Assembly: GCF_017161425.1 (NCBI RefSeq)
Contig: NZ_CP071057.1
Span: forward strand, 1,116,001 to 1,180,000
Reading direction: 5' to 3'
Source: Marinicauda algicola
GTDB lineage: Bacteria > Pseudomonadota > Alphaproteobacteria > Caulobacterales > Maricaulaceae
Length of the DNA stretch: 64,000 nt
A program made the position numbers and the translations under genes. Position 1 is the first letter of the stretch. Each line of letters starts with the position of its first letter. This document shows positions 29,245-37,456 of this stretch, one piece after another. The notes under the pieces were generated by a model. It was not told where the DNA came from. It saw only the letters and a program-made list of their open reading frames with translations, and searched no databases.

Positions 29245-29717
29245 CGCCTCAGATTTTCCAGAAGCACGTCGCGCGCCTCCTGGACGCGCGTCGCGAGCCC
29301 GCCCGAACCGCCGGTATCGGGATGGACCTTCTTCATCAGCTCGCGGTGGGCCTTGCGGATTTCCGCCTCGTCCGCCTGCGGACCGACGCCGAGGATCTCG
29401 CGCGCCTCGGCAACGCTCATGCCCACCCGGCGGGGCGGCGGAGCGCCGCGAGAATCGCGGCCGCCTTCCGCTCCCGGCCCCGGTTTCGCGCCCCCGCGCC
29501 GCATCGCGACCCCGAGCAGTCCCATCGCGGCACCGGCGAGCGGCACGCCCACCACGGCGAGCCCGCGCACGGTCAGAACGATGCCGGCCAGCACGCCGAG
29601 CACCCCGAGGACGATGCGCGTGCTCTGCGCCGCGCTCCCGGCCTTCATGCGCGAGAACAGCCAGCCGAGGCCCAGCATGGCGGCGGCCGCGACCAGGAGG
29701 CCGAAGAGAATGCTCAT
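29241..29717 (-). CDS. Membrane-anchored J-domain protein
   Basis: 158 aa. Two hydrophobic segments come first (SILFGLLVAAAAMLGLGWLF and VLGVLGVLAGIVLTV/GLAVVGVPLAGAAMGLLG). A short charged Gly/Arg-rich linker leads to a C-terminal J domain, from SVAEAREILGVGPQADEAEIRK, with the HPD motif in VHPDTGGS that activates DnaK. It resembles DnaJ-like mitochondrial-import Tim14/Pam18-type proteins common in alphaproteobacteria. It lies 16 bp downstream of mipZ on the same strand. Confidence 0.88.
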   Translation of the reverse strand: MSILFGLLVAAAAMLGLGWLFSRMKAGSAAQSTRIVLGVLGVLAGIVLTVRGLAVVGVPLAGAAMGLLGVAMRRGGAKPGPGAEGGRDSRGAPPPRRVGMSVAEAREILGVGPQADEAEIRKAHRELMKKVHPDTGGSGGLATRVQEARDVLLENLRR

Positions 29718-29733
29718 CCGCCCTCCTTGCCGC

Positions 29734-30621
29734 TCAGAACGGGATCTTCTCGCCTTCCAGGCCCGGCAGCTTCAGCACGATCAGCAGATCGCGCAATTCC
29801 TGGCGCGCGGCGACATGGCTCAAGGTGAACTGCATGGCCGACCCGTCCTGGGTGAGGTCCAGCAGGGTGAGGCCGAGCGGGAAGAGCTCGCGGTAGATGA
29901 CGCGCTCGCCGAAGCCCGGCGCCAGACGAAAGCCGACCCGCTCGGAGAGCTTCTTCAGCCCCTTGCCGACCCGGCGCTTGTTGCGCGCATCGAGCGTGGA
30001 GATGCGGTTTCGCATCACCACCCAGTCGATCGACTTCTTCTCCCGGACCGCCTTCTGCTTGCGGCAATCCCACACGAGAGCGGAGTATAGGCTCGGCCGG
30101 CCGACCTCGTAGGTATCCGGATCGACCTCGGCGAGAAGGTCGAAATCGACGAAGGAGTCGTTGACCGGGGTGATGATCGTGTCGGCCGCCGAATGGGCGA
30201 GCCGGGCAAGATGGGTGTCGGCGCCGGGCACGTCGACGACGACGAAGTCGCAGCGCGCCTTCAGTGCGGTGAGCGCGTTCTGCCAGGCCTCGTTCTCCTC
30301 GGCCTCGGCCTCGTCGAGCGAACGCGCCGCACTGGGCCTGACGTGTTCCTGTTCGGGCAGGGGCAGCTCGACCCCGCGCCGCTCGCACCAGCGCCGGCGA
30401 TTGTCGAGATAGCGCGCGAGCGTGGACTGGCGCACGTCGAGATCGATGACGCCGACCTGGCGGTCCATGCGCATCAGGGCGATGGCGAGATGGATCGCCA
30501 CGGTGGACTTGCCCGCCCCGCCCTTCTCGTTGCCCACCACGATGACATGGGCGGGCCGCGCCCCGGCGCGCGGCGGCGCGGGCGTGCGGTCTTTCAGCTC
30601 GAAGGGGCTCGGCGTCTTCAT
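29734..30621 (-). CDS. mipZ: Division-plane positioning ATPase MipZ
   Basis: A 295-aa ParA/MinD-superfamily ATPase. The deviant Walker A is KGGAGKST (residues 33-40); the Walker A' strand GVIDLDVRQSTLARYLDNR is characteristic of MipZ, and Walker B is FVVVDVPGAD. MipZ forms gradients from ParB-bound poles and inhibits FtsZ away from midcell in Caulobacter and relatives. Neighbouring panC and the J-domain gene match the arrangement common in this group. Start ATG at 30621. Confidence 0.94.
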   Translation of the reverse strand: MKTPSPFELKDRTPAPPRAGARPAHVIVVGNEKGGAGKSTVAIHLAIALMRMDRQVGVIDLDVRQSTLARYLDNRRRWCERRGVELPLPEQEHVRPSAARSLDEAEAEENEAWQNALTALKARCDFVVVDVPGADTHLARLAHSAADTIITPVNDSFVDFDLLAEVDPDTYEVGRPSLYSALVWDCRKQKAVREKKSIDWVVMRNRISTLDARNKRRVGKGLKKLSERVGFRLAPGFGERVIYRELFPLGLTLLDLTQDGSAMQFTLSHVAARQELRDLLIVLKLPGLEGEKIPF

Positions 30622-30672
30622 GGCGATACAGATAATCCGGGCCGGGGCGGCGCAGAAGGGGCGCGCGCAGCT

Positions 30673-31242
30673 TCACTCCGCGAGAGCGGTGCCGGTGAAG
30701 TCGGTCACTGCACACCAGTCTCCGCGCGACTCCAGCTCCGCACAAAGCGAAGCGGCGGCGCCGCGCGTATCGAACGGGCCGACCTTGAGACGATACCACC
30801 GCCCGGAATCGAGCTCCACCTCGGCCGCGACGGCCTCATGCCCGGAGAGAGCCGGGTCCTGGCGGTAGATCGCCCAGCCGCGCCCGGCGAGGTCCATGCT
30901 GCGATAGGAGGCGATGTGCGCGGCGTGGAAGACCGGCTCCATTCGCGAGAGATCGGGCGGCGGGTCGAGCGAGGCGGCAGGCTGCGGTTCCACCTGCGGG
31001 GCGGCCTCGCCAGCGGTCAAGGCCGATTCGAGCGCAGCCATCTCCTCCCTGGCGGTTTCCAGGCGCGGATCTCCGGCGCGCGCGGCCGCCTGCAGCAGGG
31101 CCGCGAGACGCGCGGCCTGCGAATCGGGCACGGGGGCAGGCGCCGGCGCACTCGCACAGCCGGCGAGCGCCAGCACGGCGAGGCCCGCGCTTGCCTGGCG
31201 CAGGCGCCCCCGGATAGCGTGCGCGCACCCTGCCCGCTTCAT
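30673..31242 (-). CDS. SPOR-domain-like lipoprotein
   Basis: 189 aa. The signal peptide ends in a clear lipobox (LALAGC, Cys at about residue 29). A Pro/Ala-rich linker and a short helical stretch lead to a C-terminal SPOR-like fold (YRLKVGPFDTRGAAASLCAELESRGDWCAV). It probably sits on the outer membrane facing peptidoglycan. The start codon lies only nine bases from the divergent panC start, so both genes' 5' ends are extremely short or overlapping. No specific partner is known. Confidence 0.75.
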   Translation of the reverse strand: MKRAGCAHAIRGRLRQASAGLAVLALAGCASAPAPAPVPDSQAARLAALLQAAARAGDPRLETAREEMAALESALTAGEAAPQVEPQPAASLDPPPDLSRMEPVFHAAHIASYRSMDLAGRGWAIYRQDPALSGHEAVAAEVELDSGRWYRLKVGPFDTRGAAASLCAELESRGDWCAVTDFTGTALAE

Positions 31243-31251
31243 GGAGCCCTC

Positions 31252-32103
31252 ATGTCCTTGCCGCTCAGCATGACCGACACTGTCGCCGGACTTCGAGACG
31301 AGGTCCAGAGCTGGCGCGAGGCCGGGTACACAGTGGGCTTCGTACCCACCATGGGCGCGCTGCACGCCGGGCACATCTCGCTGGTCAGGACCGCCCTGCA
31401 ACGCGCCGATCGCGTGGTGGCGAGCGTGTTCGTCAACCCCGCCCAGTTCGCGCCGGGCGAGGACTTCGAGACCTATCCCAGGACACTGGAGGAGGACGCG
31501 GCCAAGCTCGCCGAGGCCGGCTGCCACCTGCTTTACGCCCCCACGGTGCGCGAGATGTATCCGACCGGCTTCGCCAGCGCGGTGCATGTCGACGGCCCGG
31601 CCTTCGGCCTGGAAAGCCAGACGCGGCCGCATTTCTTCGGGGGCGTCGCCACGGTCGTCACCAAGCTTCTGAACCAGGTCCGTCCCGACACCGCCGTGTT
31701 CGGGGAGAAGGACTATCAGCAGCTCCTCGTCATCCGCCGCCTCGTCACCGATCTCGATCTCGGCGTGGAGATCGTCGCGGGCGAGACGCTGCGCGAGGGC
31801 GACGGGCTCGCCATGTCCTCGCGCAACGCCTACCTGTCCGCGGAGGAGCGCGGCCGGGCCGGCCAGCTCAACCTCATCCTGAAGGACCTCGCCCAAGAGG
31901 CGGCGAGCGGCAAGCCGCTTGAGACCAGCCTCCTGCACGCGCGTACACGGGCCGAAGAGGTGTTCGACGCCGTCGACTACATCGAGATCCGCAACGCCCA
32001 CACGCTGCAGGCCATCGAGACCGAGACCCTGGAGGAGCCCGCCCGCGTGCTCGCCGCGGTCCGAGTGGGAAAGACACGCCTCATCGACAACATGGCGGTG
32101 TGA
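31252..32103 (+). CDS. panC: Pantoate--beta-alanine ligase PanC
   Basis: 283 aa, full length. The ATP-grasping HIGH-like motif MGALHAGHISLV and VFVNPAQFAPGEDF, followed by GEKDYQQL and the C-terminal KMSxS-like SSRNAYLS, are all present. It condenses pantoate with beta-alanine to pantothenate, the coenzyme A precursor. Start ATG at 31252 with GGAG seven bases before; longer in-frame starts would overlap the divergent lipoprotein gene. panB and panD are not in the window. Confidence 0.96.
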   Translation: MSLPLSMTDTVAGLRDEVQSWREAGYTVGFVPTMGALHAGHISLVRTALQRADRVVASVFVNPAQFAPGEDFETYPRTLEEDAAKLAEAGCHLLYAPTVREMYPTGFASAVHVDGPAFGLESQTRPHFFGGVATVVTKLLNQVRPDTAVFGEKDYQQLLVIRRLVTDLDLGVEIVAGETLREGDGLAMSSRNAYLSAEERGRAGQLNLILKDLAQEAASGKPLETSLLHARTRAEEVFDAVDYIEIRNAHTLQAIETETLEEPARVLAAVRVGKTRLIDNMAV

Positions 32104-32128
32104 GGGCGCAGGGTCGAACAGCCGGGCC

Positions 32129-33196
32129 CTACCCCTCGTCGCCGAAGATCTGCACCACAGGCTCGCCGTCCTCTCTCAGGGAGGCGCGATACATGCCCGG
32201 CGTGTTGAAGCTCCAGACCGGCTCGCCCTCGTAGAGCATGACGATGCCGCCATCCCCGCCGAGCGCGCCGAGATCGGCGTGGATCACGCGGTCTGCGCTC
32301 GCCCGCGCGGCCTCGGCCGGCGTCAGGGCGCCCTCCTCGATGCCCCAGCAGATGCGGGCGGCGACGTTGAGGCGGATAAAGTACTCGCCCGTGCCGGTCG
32401 CCGAGACGCCGCATTCGCCGGCCGCATAGGTGCCCGCGCCGATGATCGGGGAATCCCCGACCCGGCCCCAGCGCTTGGCGGTGGTGCCGCCGGTGGAGGT
32501 GCCCGCCACGACCGTGCCGGTCTCGTCCATGGCCACGACGCCGACCGTGCCGAAGGCGTGCTCGGCCTCCATCAGGTCGAGCGCGCCCTCCTCGACCGGT
32601 TCCGGCTCGGGGGCGTTCTCCGGGCGCTGCGGAACGGGCAGGCCCATCGCCTCGACGGCGCGCACCATGGACTGCCAGCGCCGCTCGGTGAAGAAGTACG
32701 AAGGATCGACGAGTTCGAGGCCCTGCTCGGCGGCGAAGGTCTCCGCCCCCTCCCCGGCCAGCATGACGTGCGGGCTGTCTTCCATCACCGCGATGGCGAG
32801 CGAGATCGGGTGACGCACATTGGTGACGCCCGCGACCGCGCCGGCAGCGAGGTCGGAGCCGCGCATCACCGAGGCGTCGAGCTCGTTCGTGCCGGCCGAG
32901 GTGAAGACCGCGCCGCGGCCGGAATTGAACTTGGGATCGTCCTCAAGGCCGTGGATGACCGCCTCGACCGCGTCGAGCGCGCTGCCGCCGTTCTCCAGGA
33001 TCTCCCCGCCGGTGCGCACGGCCAGTTCCAGCGCGTCGCGATAGGCCGCCTCGGTCGCGGCATCCATGTTCTCGCGTTCGATCACGCCGGCCCCGCCATG
33101 GACGACGATGGACCATTGCCGGTCCGCGTCCTGCGCGAGGGCGGGGGCGGTCAGGGCCGAAGCGGCGACGGACAGGGCAAGGGCGGCGCGAAGCAT
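32129..33196 (-). CDS. Secreted isoaspartyl peptidase / L-asparaginase (Ntn hydrolase)
   Basis: A 355-aa plant-type asparaginase. Signal peptide at about residues 1-21. HGGAGVIER and NSGRGAVFT are N-terminal signatures. The autoproteolysis and nucleophile site is the Thr in AFGTVGVVAM, and STGGTTAKRWGRVGDSPIIGAG is the substrate-binding segment. The enzyme self-cleaves before that Thr and hydrolyses isoaspartyl peptides or asparagine. The signal peptide places it in the periplasm, unlike E. coli IaaA. It is convergent with panC. Confidence 0.92.
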   Translation of the reverse strand: MLRAALALSVAASALTAPALAQDADRQWSIVVHGGAGVIERENMDAATEAAYRDALELAVRTGGEILENGGSALDAVEAVIHGLEDDPKFNSGRGAVFTSAGTNELDASVMRGSDLAAGAVAGVTNVRHPISLAIAVMEDSPHVMLAGEGAETFAAEQGLELVDPSYFFTERRWQSMVRAVEAMGLPVPQRPENAPEPEPVEEGALDLMEAEHAFGTVGVVAMDETGTVVAGTSTGGTTAKRWGRVGDSPIIGAGTYAAGECGVSATGTGEYFIRLNVAARICWGIEEGALTPAEAARASADRVIHADLGALGGDGGIVMLYEGEPVWSFNTPGMYRASLREDGEPVVQIFGDEG

Positions 33197-33270
33197 GGCG
33201 GGTCTCCTCCAGGATCAAGATCGGCTGGAGAGAACCACGCGGCGCGCGCGCACCGCAAGCCCCGGGAGCC

Positions 33271-33867
33271 TCAGGGCACCAGGCGCAGGCGGTTGTGGGC
33301 GAGCGTGCGCAGATGCGTCGCGCTGGGGATGCAGTGGCCGAACACGTCGCGGTATTCGCTGCGGGTGGTCGCGCGCCCGAGCCGGCGGGCGGTGTCGATG
33401 CACAGTCCGCGGGTGTGCTCCGCGCTCCAGTCGCCGACATCGGCCGAGCCGCAGGCCTCCTCGAGAAGGCGCAGCGGATGGCCGCGCTCCTCGGCGTCGT
33501 ACAGCGTGGTGGTCAGCGACATCGGCGCGGAGAAGCCGATCATCACCACACCGGCGCTCGCACTCTCCATGATGGAATCAAGGTCGGGATGGGCGTAGGC
33601 GGAGATTCCCGCCCGGCGCAGCAGAACCTCGCCCGGCTTCGGCTCGCAGCCCGGAATCGACTGGTGCAGTCCCTCGCCGGCCAGCATCGGGCCGCCGCGA
33701 TGCAGCTGGCTGTGCACGAGCTGCCATCCCGCCTGCCGGGCGGCGCCCAGCACCGCGATGCAGACCTCGGCTATGTCCTCGCCGTCCGGATCGGCCCATG
33801 GCCGGCCCGGCACCACGAATTCCTGCTGCAGATCAACGCAGAGCAGGACAGGCGCGCCCAGTCTCAT
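33271..33867 (-). CDS. Isochorismatase-fold protein lacking the usual catalytic Cys and Lys
   Basis: A 198-aa isochorismatase-like hydrolase. The catalytic Asp is present in VLLCVDLQQEF. At the usual Lys position the sequence reads LLRRAGISAY (Arg instead) and at the nucleophile position IGFSAPMSLTTTL (Ser or Met instead of Cys). The fold is therefore intact but the triad is not canonical; it may be inactive, or act with a different chemistry. It is followed by nothing on its strand nearby; the upstream GNAT gene ends six bases before it, so they could be one operon. Confidence 0.8.
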   Translation of the reverse strand: MRLGAPVLLCVDLQQEFVVPGRPWADPDGEDIAEVCIAVLGAARQAGWQLVHSQLHRGGPMLAGEGLHQSIPGCEPKPGEVLLRRAGISAYAHPDLDSIMESASAGVVMIGFSAPMSLTTTLYDAEERGHPLRLLEEACGSADVGDWSAEHTRGLCIDTARRLGRATTRSEYRDVFGHCIPSATHLRTLAHNRLRLVP

Positions 33868-33872
33868 AGTCC

Positions 33873-34565
33873 TTAAACCGTTTCCCTGCGACCGCGCCCG
33901 GCGCGGCCCCCCGTTTTGCCGGCGCCAGCCGCCCCGGACGGGGATTTGTCCGATTTGGCGGTCGCCGGCATCGCCGACTTTGCGCCGCGTGCGGCGGACC
34001 GGTCAAGCGGTCCGGGGCGGTCCCACGCGCCTTCGGGGCGGTCGAGAACCAGGGGGTCGACGTCGAGGTGCAAAGCATCCTCGCGTTGCGGGAAAATGCC
34101 GAGCACCTCGCGGTAGGCCCGATCGGAGAACACGAACGTATCGCGTTCGTTGCGAGGCAAAAGGCCGTAGCGCTCCCAGTAGCCGACGAGGTGCTCCTGG
34201 GCATGGCCGAGCACCTTGCGATAGCCCTTGCGCCGAATGAGATCGATCGCGTGGTCCATCATCACCCAGCCGATCCGGAAGGAGCGGAAGTCGGGCCGCA
34301 CGCAGGAGCGCTCGACCTTGGCAAAGTCGCAGAACCAGCGCACCCGCATGCAGCCGACCGGCTCTCCACCGATCTCGGCGAGCAGGTGTGTCGCCCCGGC
34401 GAGATCGTTGCCGTCGAACTCCTCGTCATAGGGGCAGTCCTGCTCGGCCATGTAGATGAGCGCGCGCAGGGCCACGATCTTCTGGAAGTCGTCGAGCGTG
34501 CGGACCACGCGTACCTTCACCGGGCCGGGAGAGCGGGCGAAGTCGTCAGGCCTCGATCCGTCCAT
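33873..34565 (-). CDS. GNAT family N-acetyltransferase with basic C-terminal tail
   Basis: About 230 aa from the ATG at 34565 (AGGAGG upstream). The GNAT core includes RALIYMAEQDCPYDEEFDGND, GEPVGCMRVRW, IGWVMMDHAIDLIRRKGYRKVLGHAQ and YWERYGLL, matching acetyl-CoA-binding motif A and the catalytic-core helices. The last 60 or so residues are Ala/Lys/Arg/Gly-rich, predicted disordered. It overlaps the end of the upstream gene by 20 bases, so the two are translationally coupled. Acceptor unknown. Confidence 0.82.
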   Translation of the reverse strand: MDGSRPDDFARSPGPVKVRVVRTLDDFQKIVALRALIYMAEQDCPYDEEFDGNDLAGATHLLAEIGGEPVGCMRVRWFCDFAKVERSCVRPDFRSFRIGWVMMDHAIDLIRRKGYRKVLGHAQEHLVGYWERYGLLPRNERDTFVFSDRAYREVLGIFPQREDALHLDVDPLVLDRPEGAWDRPGPLDRSAARGAKSAMPATAKSDKSPSGAAGAGKTGGRAGRGRRETV

Positions 34566-35190
34566 CGCGAACCTCCTCCTGCGGGGCATGGCCCGCCGCC
34601 ATGCTGGACTGGGTGATGACATGCTCGGCCTGGGGCACCCAGCCGAGCCAGGCCGCCGGGCCGTTCGGCGCATCGAGCGCAGCGGTCATCATGCGCCCTT
34701 CCCGGCTCACCGGCCGGGCGAAGAGCGGAATGTGCTCGAAGGCCCTGCGGCGCGCCTCGGTGACCGCCCTAACGAGGGCCCGGCGGGCTTCCTCGCCGTT
34801 GGCGGCGAGGCACCAGACATAGATCGCGCTCGCATCCTCGTCACGCTGCGTGAGATGGCCGAGCCAGGGATCGACCGGGGCGAAACGCCCGCGCATCAGC
34901 GCCTCGTAGCCGGCCTCGTTGAGATAGAGCAGCGCGATGAAGCCCTCCACCGAGCCGTCCGGCGCATGGCGCACGAAGAAGCAGCGCCCGGTCCGGTCCT
35001 CGCAGGCCTTCACGGTGGCCGCATCCGCCTGGCCGCCGCCGAGCACGCTGGCGCATGCTTTTAACGCGGCCTCAATCGTGGTCAGATCAGATGTGGATTC
35101 GAAGCCCCGCCGCCTGAACAGATGTTTCAGCAGGGTGGTGCGTGGCGCGTCGCCTCGCGGCGTGCCATTTAGAGTGGTATGCGCAGTCAT
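34546..35190 (-). CDS. Uncharacterised protein, possible degenerate GNAT, paired with an acetyltransferase
   Basis: 214 aa from the ATG at 35190 (GAGGG five bases upstream). No family recognised. The segment GFIALLYLNEAGYEALMRGRF followed by IYVWCLAANGEEARRALVRAVTEARRRAF resembles the beta4-alpha3 core of a GNAT fold without a clear Q/RxxGxG/A loop. It is coupled to a canonical GNAT gene downstream and divergent from a LysR regulator, with a shared spacer containing a palindrome and a CtrA-type box. The role is unknown. Confidence 0.6.
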   Translation of the reverse strand: MTAHTTLNGTPRGDAPRTTLLKHLFRRRGFESTSDLTTIEAALKACASVLGGGQADAATVKACEDRTGRCFFVRHAPDGSVEGFIALLYLNEAGYEALMRGRFAPVDPWLGHLTQRDEDASAIYVWCLAANGEEARRALVRAVTEARRRAFEHIPLFARPVSREGRMMTAALDAPNGPAAWLGWVPQAEHVITQSSMAAGHAPQEEVRDGRIEA

Positions 35191-35207
35191 GAGTCCCTCG
35201 CAGAGCC

Positions 35208-35229
35208 TTAATAAAGTATTAAACTTTAT
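35208..35229. promoter_or_regulatory. CtrA-type box overlapping a LysR-type palindrome
   Basis: TTAA-taaagta-TTAA (35208-35222) is a perfect CtrA core. Overlapping it, ATAAAGT-attaa-ACTTTAT (35211-35229) is a perfect 7-bp inverted repeat suited to a LysR-type regulator. It lies in the 103-bp spacer between the GNAT operon and the divergent LysR gene. Confidence 0.55.
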
Positions 35230-35293
35230 CGAGCCGTCGCGCTGCACCAAAAGTGGAATGGCACCCATGCGCAAAAATGAGGGAGCCTAGACC

Positions 35294-36295
35294 GTGTCCA
35301 GTTCAGATCGCGAACCGCGCTTCGACTGGAATGACCTGAAGATCTTTCACGCGCTCGTCTCGGCGGGCTCGATGAGCAAGGCGGCACGACTGCTCGGCGT
35401 GGTCCAGCCGACCGTGAGCCGGCGCCTCGAACAGCTCGAGATGCGCATCGGCGCACGCCTCGTCACGCGCGGCGCGGAAGGCGTGGAGCTGACCGATGTC
35501 GGCGAGCGGATCTGGACGCTCGTCCAGACCATGCAGAGCACCGCCGGCGATATCGAGCGCGTGGCCGGCCAGGCCGACCAGGCCGAGGCGGGCCGGGTCC
35601 GCCTGACCGCACCGGACGGCATCGCCAGCTACTGGATCGCCCAGCAGCTGCCCGGTTTCGTCGAGGCCAATCCGGCGATCAAGCTGGAGATCTCGACGCT
35701 CCAGGCCGGCGAGAAGCCGATCGACCCCTATTGCGACGTGATGCTGCAATACACGCCCAGCAAGCGCATGGACCTGGTTCCCAAGGACCTCGCCACGCTG
35801 CACTTCGTCCCCTTCACCTCGCAGGCCTATCTGGACACCTACGGGCGCCCGGAGGGCCTCGTGGACGCACTCAAGCACCGACTCGGCGACCTCGAAAGCT
35901 ACGAGGAGGAGACTCGCGATGCCTGGCCGAGCGAGGCGCAGGCGATCAAGAAGATGATGAAGCCGTCGCTGACGACCGACTCAAGCTCGGTCCTCCTGGA
36001 GGCAGTGCGCTCCGGCTCGGTGATCGCGATGGGTCCCACCTATCTCGCGCGAGTCTTCCCCGAGCTGATCCATCTCGATCTCGACCTCGTCATCCCGGTC
36101 AAGCTCTGGATGTTCTACCATCCCGACCAGCGCCGGATCACGCGCGTGCGCAAGGTGCTCGACTGGCTCGACGAGATATTCGACACGGCGCGCTATCCCT
36201 GGTTCCGCAAGGACTTCGTCGCACCGCGCGAATTCTCCGACATCGAGACGGTCCATGTGCGCGGCGAGCGCCCGAAGCCGCGGATCGTGAAATAG
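35294..36295 (+). CDS. LysR-family transcriptional regulator
   Basis: A 333-aa LTTR. The N-terminal winged HTH (WNDLKIFHALVSAGSMSKAARLLGVVQPTVSRRLEQLE) is followed by a linker helix and a substrate-binding-protein-like effector domain. GTG start with GAGGGAG upstream. It is divergent from the paired GNAT operon, the classic LTTR arrangement, so that operon is the likely target. Its stop is one base from the convergent oxidoreductase. The basic C-terminal tail (about 15 residues beyond the usual length) is unremarkable. Confidence 0.9.
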   Translation: MSSSDREPRFDWNDLKIFHALVSAGSMSKAARLLGVVQPTVSRRLEQLEMRIGARLVTRGAEGVELTDVGERIWTLVQTMQSTAGDIERVAGQADQAEAGRVRLTAPDGIASYWIAQQLPGFVEANPAIKLEISTLQAGEKPIDPYCDVMLQYTPSKRMDLVPKDLATLHFVPFTSQAYLDTYGRPEGLVDALKHRLGDLESYEEETRDAWPSEAQAIKKMMKPSLTTDSSSVLLEAVRSGSVIAMGPTYLARVFPELIHLDLDLVIPVKLWMFYHPDQRRITRVRKVLDWLDEIFDTARYPWFRKDFVAPREFSDIETVHVRGERPKPRIVK

Positions 36296-36296
36296 C

Positions 36297-37271
36297 TCAG
36301 GTGGTGAGCACAACCTTGCCCATGACGCGGCGCTCCATGATGTCGGCGAAGGCCTTCCTGAAATCCTCCAGATCGTAGGCCGCGGAGATGCGCGGCCGGA
36401 TCCTGCCGGCCTCGTAGAGATCGAACAGCTCCTTCATGTTCTGGGCGTTCTCGCGCGGGAACTGACCGACCCAGGCGCCCCAGAACACGCCGAGAATGTC
36501 GCGGCTGTTGAGTAGGGCGAGATTGAGCGGAATCTTCGGGATGTCGCCCGCGGCAAAGCCGATCACGAGATAGCGCCCGCCCCAGCCCGTCGCGCGCAGG
36601 GCCGGCTCGGCGAGGTCGCCTCCGACGGGATCGTAGACCACGTCGACGCCCTTGCCGGAGGTGATCTCCTTCACCTTCGCCTTGAGATCCTCGCTCGTGT
36701 AGTTGACGAGGTGATCGGCGCCGGCCTCTTTGGCCACCTCCAGCTTGTCGTGGCTGGAGGCCGCGGCGATCACCGTCGCTCCCATCGCCTTGGCGATCTG
36801 GACGGTCGCGAGGCCCACCCCGCCGGCCGCGCCGAGCACCAGGATGGTCTCGCCCTCCTTCAGCTTCGCGCGCTGCTTCAGCGCGTGATAGCTGGTGCCG
36901 TAGATCGTGGTGAAGGCCGCGCCTTCCTCGAAGCTCATCGAATCCGGCATGGGAACGGTCTGCGCCGCCGGGGCGGGCACCTTCTGGGCGAAGGCGCCGA
37001 GCATGGTCGCCACGATGACGCGGTCGCCGACCTTCACCCCCTGCGCGCCCTCGCCCAGCGCGGAGACCACGCCGGCCGCCTCCATGCCCGGCACGAACGG
37101 GGTGGGCGGCTTCATCTGGTACTTGCCCTCCACGAGGAGGATGTCGGGGAAATTCACCCCGGCCGCCTTCACGTCGACCATCACCATGCCCGGTGCGAGC
37201 TCCGGCTCCTCGATGTCGTGGACCTTCAACTCGGAGTAGGGAGCGAACTCTTCGCAAACCAATGCGCGCAT
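36297..37271 (-). CDS. NADPH:quinone oxidoreductase (zeta-crystallin family)
   Basis: 324-aa MDR-superfamily oxidoreductase without catalytic zinc ligands. The GroES-like N-terminal domain has VKAAGVNFPDILLVEGKYQ and PFVPGMEAAGVV; the Rossmann fold has VLGAAGGVGLATVQIAKAMG (GxxGxxG), and the C-terminal part reads DLEDFRKAFADIMERR, all typical of quinone reductases. Reduces quinones or enones with NADPH. Start ATG at 37271 is preferred over an upstream ATG because GGAGAA precedes it and because conserved MRALVC starts there. Confidence 0.9.
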   Translation of the reverse strand: MRALVCEEFAPYSELKVHDIEEPELAPGMVMVDVKAAGVNFPDILLVEGKYQMKPPTPFVPGMEAAGVVSALGEGAQGVKVGDRVIVATMLGAFAQKVPAPAAQTVPMPDSMSFEEGAAFTTIYGTSYHALKQRAKLKEGETILVLGAAGGVGLATVQIAKAMGATVIAAASSHDKLEVAKEAGADHLVNYTSEDLKAKVKEITSGKGVDVVYDPVGGDLAEPALRATGWGGRYLVIGFAAGDIPKIPLNLALLNSRDILGVFWGAWVGQFPRENAQNMKELFDLYEAGRIRPRISAAYDLEDFRKAFADIMERRVMGKVVLTT

Positions 37272-37456
37272 GGGGGCCATTCTCCAATGGGTTAATTTGG
37301 CTGACTTCACGCGACCATAGAGGGCCGCGGCGGGGAATCGCAATCCGTGAGCGCCCTGCTTTTGGCATCGCGCACGCCTGCCGCTAGGATCGGCGCGCGC
37401 CCGGGCCGGCCCCAGCCGGCTCGGAACCCTCCCCCCGCCAATGAAGGTTCGCCTCC

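Noticed and set aside
33271-33867. Calling this gene a nicotinamidase or isochorismatase by fold alone
   Set aside because: Catalytic Cys and Lys are missing, so a specific activity would be overstated.
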